Source: an uncultured Syntrophobacterales bacterium (lineage in GTDB: Bacteria > Desulfobacterota > Syntrophia > Syntrophales > UBA5619). Taken from it: a stretch of 64,000 bases of DNA. The stretch's first letter is position 1. Each line of letters opens with the position of its first letter. The DNA is taken from positions 1 through 64,000 of the forward strand of contig CAIYSL010000014.1 in NCBI GenBank assembly GCA_903928915.1, given 5' to 3'. The notes beneath the pieces are model-generated. The model was not told the origin of the DNA, did no database searches, and was given only the letters and a program-made list of their open reading frames with translations. Shown here one piece after another: positions 63,878 to 64,000 of the stretch. Both the position numbers and the translations under genes were made by a program.

Positions 63878-64000
63878 TCAGAACGGGATCAATATATCTC
63901 CCCACAGCCCCTGGGGGAGAGGCACGAGAAAAAGCTTGTCGAACGCGATGTACAGCGACAGCGGAACGAGGAGGCTCACAAGCAGTGTCTTCACCCAGGC
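63878..64000 (-). CDS. tctB: Tripartite tricarboxylate transporter small subunit TctB, C-terminal fragment
   Basis: Partial frame AWVKTLLVSLLVPLSLYIAFDKLFLVPLPQGLWGDILIPF*; next to tctA. Confidence 0.82.
   Translation of the reverse strand, partial: AWVKTLLVSLLVPLSLYIAFDKLFLVPLPQGLWGDILIPF

Overview
The window is high-GC bacterial chromosome. Gene content and order (PxxKW protein, short RfbA, mannose-type EIID next to HPr/EI, TTT transporter) suggest a Deltaproteobacteria/Desulfobacterota-like organism, possibly near Syntrophales; this placement is inference. Most of it is housekeeping: kdpC-kdpD-kdpE; ssrA/smpB; eno; plsB; EIID-HPr-EI; thrS-infC-rpmI-rplT-pheS-pheT-ihfA-merR; ffh-rpsP-khpA-rimM-trmD-rplS-rnhB-yraN; argS; a minor-pilin/pilY1/pilD locus; nucleotide-sugar genes; korDABC; a split ATP synthase Fo set; and a HpaI aldolase/aconitase-family/TTT transporter locus. 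I see no CRISPR array, rRNA operon or intact mobile element. Items most worth a second look: (i) a zinc-ribbon-like small gene beside ssrA that reads through only if two homopolymer indels are corrected; (ii) an NAD-dependent epimerase split by a 1-nt shift; (iii) infC with an apparent AUC start; (iv) a terminator-like hairpin in the leader of the PxxKW gene; (v) a three-gene envelope unit of unknown function at 22.3-23.9 kb; (vi) Cys-rich tandem repeats inserted in the PilY1 vWA domain; (vii) an orphan atpE with a signal-peptide-like extension; (viii) a 57-aa Cys-rich ORF absent from the supplied track. No large, clearly novel defence or biosynthetic system is evident.
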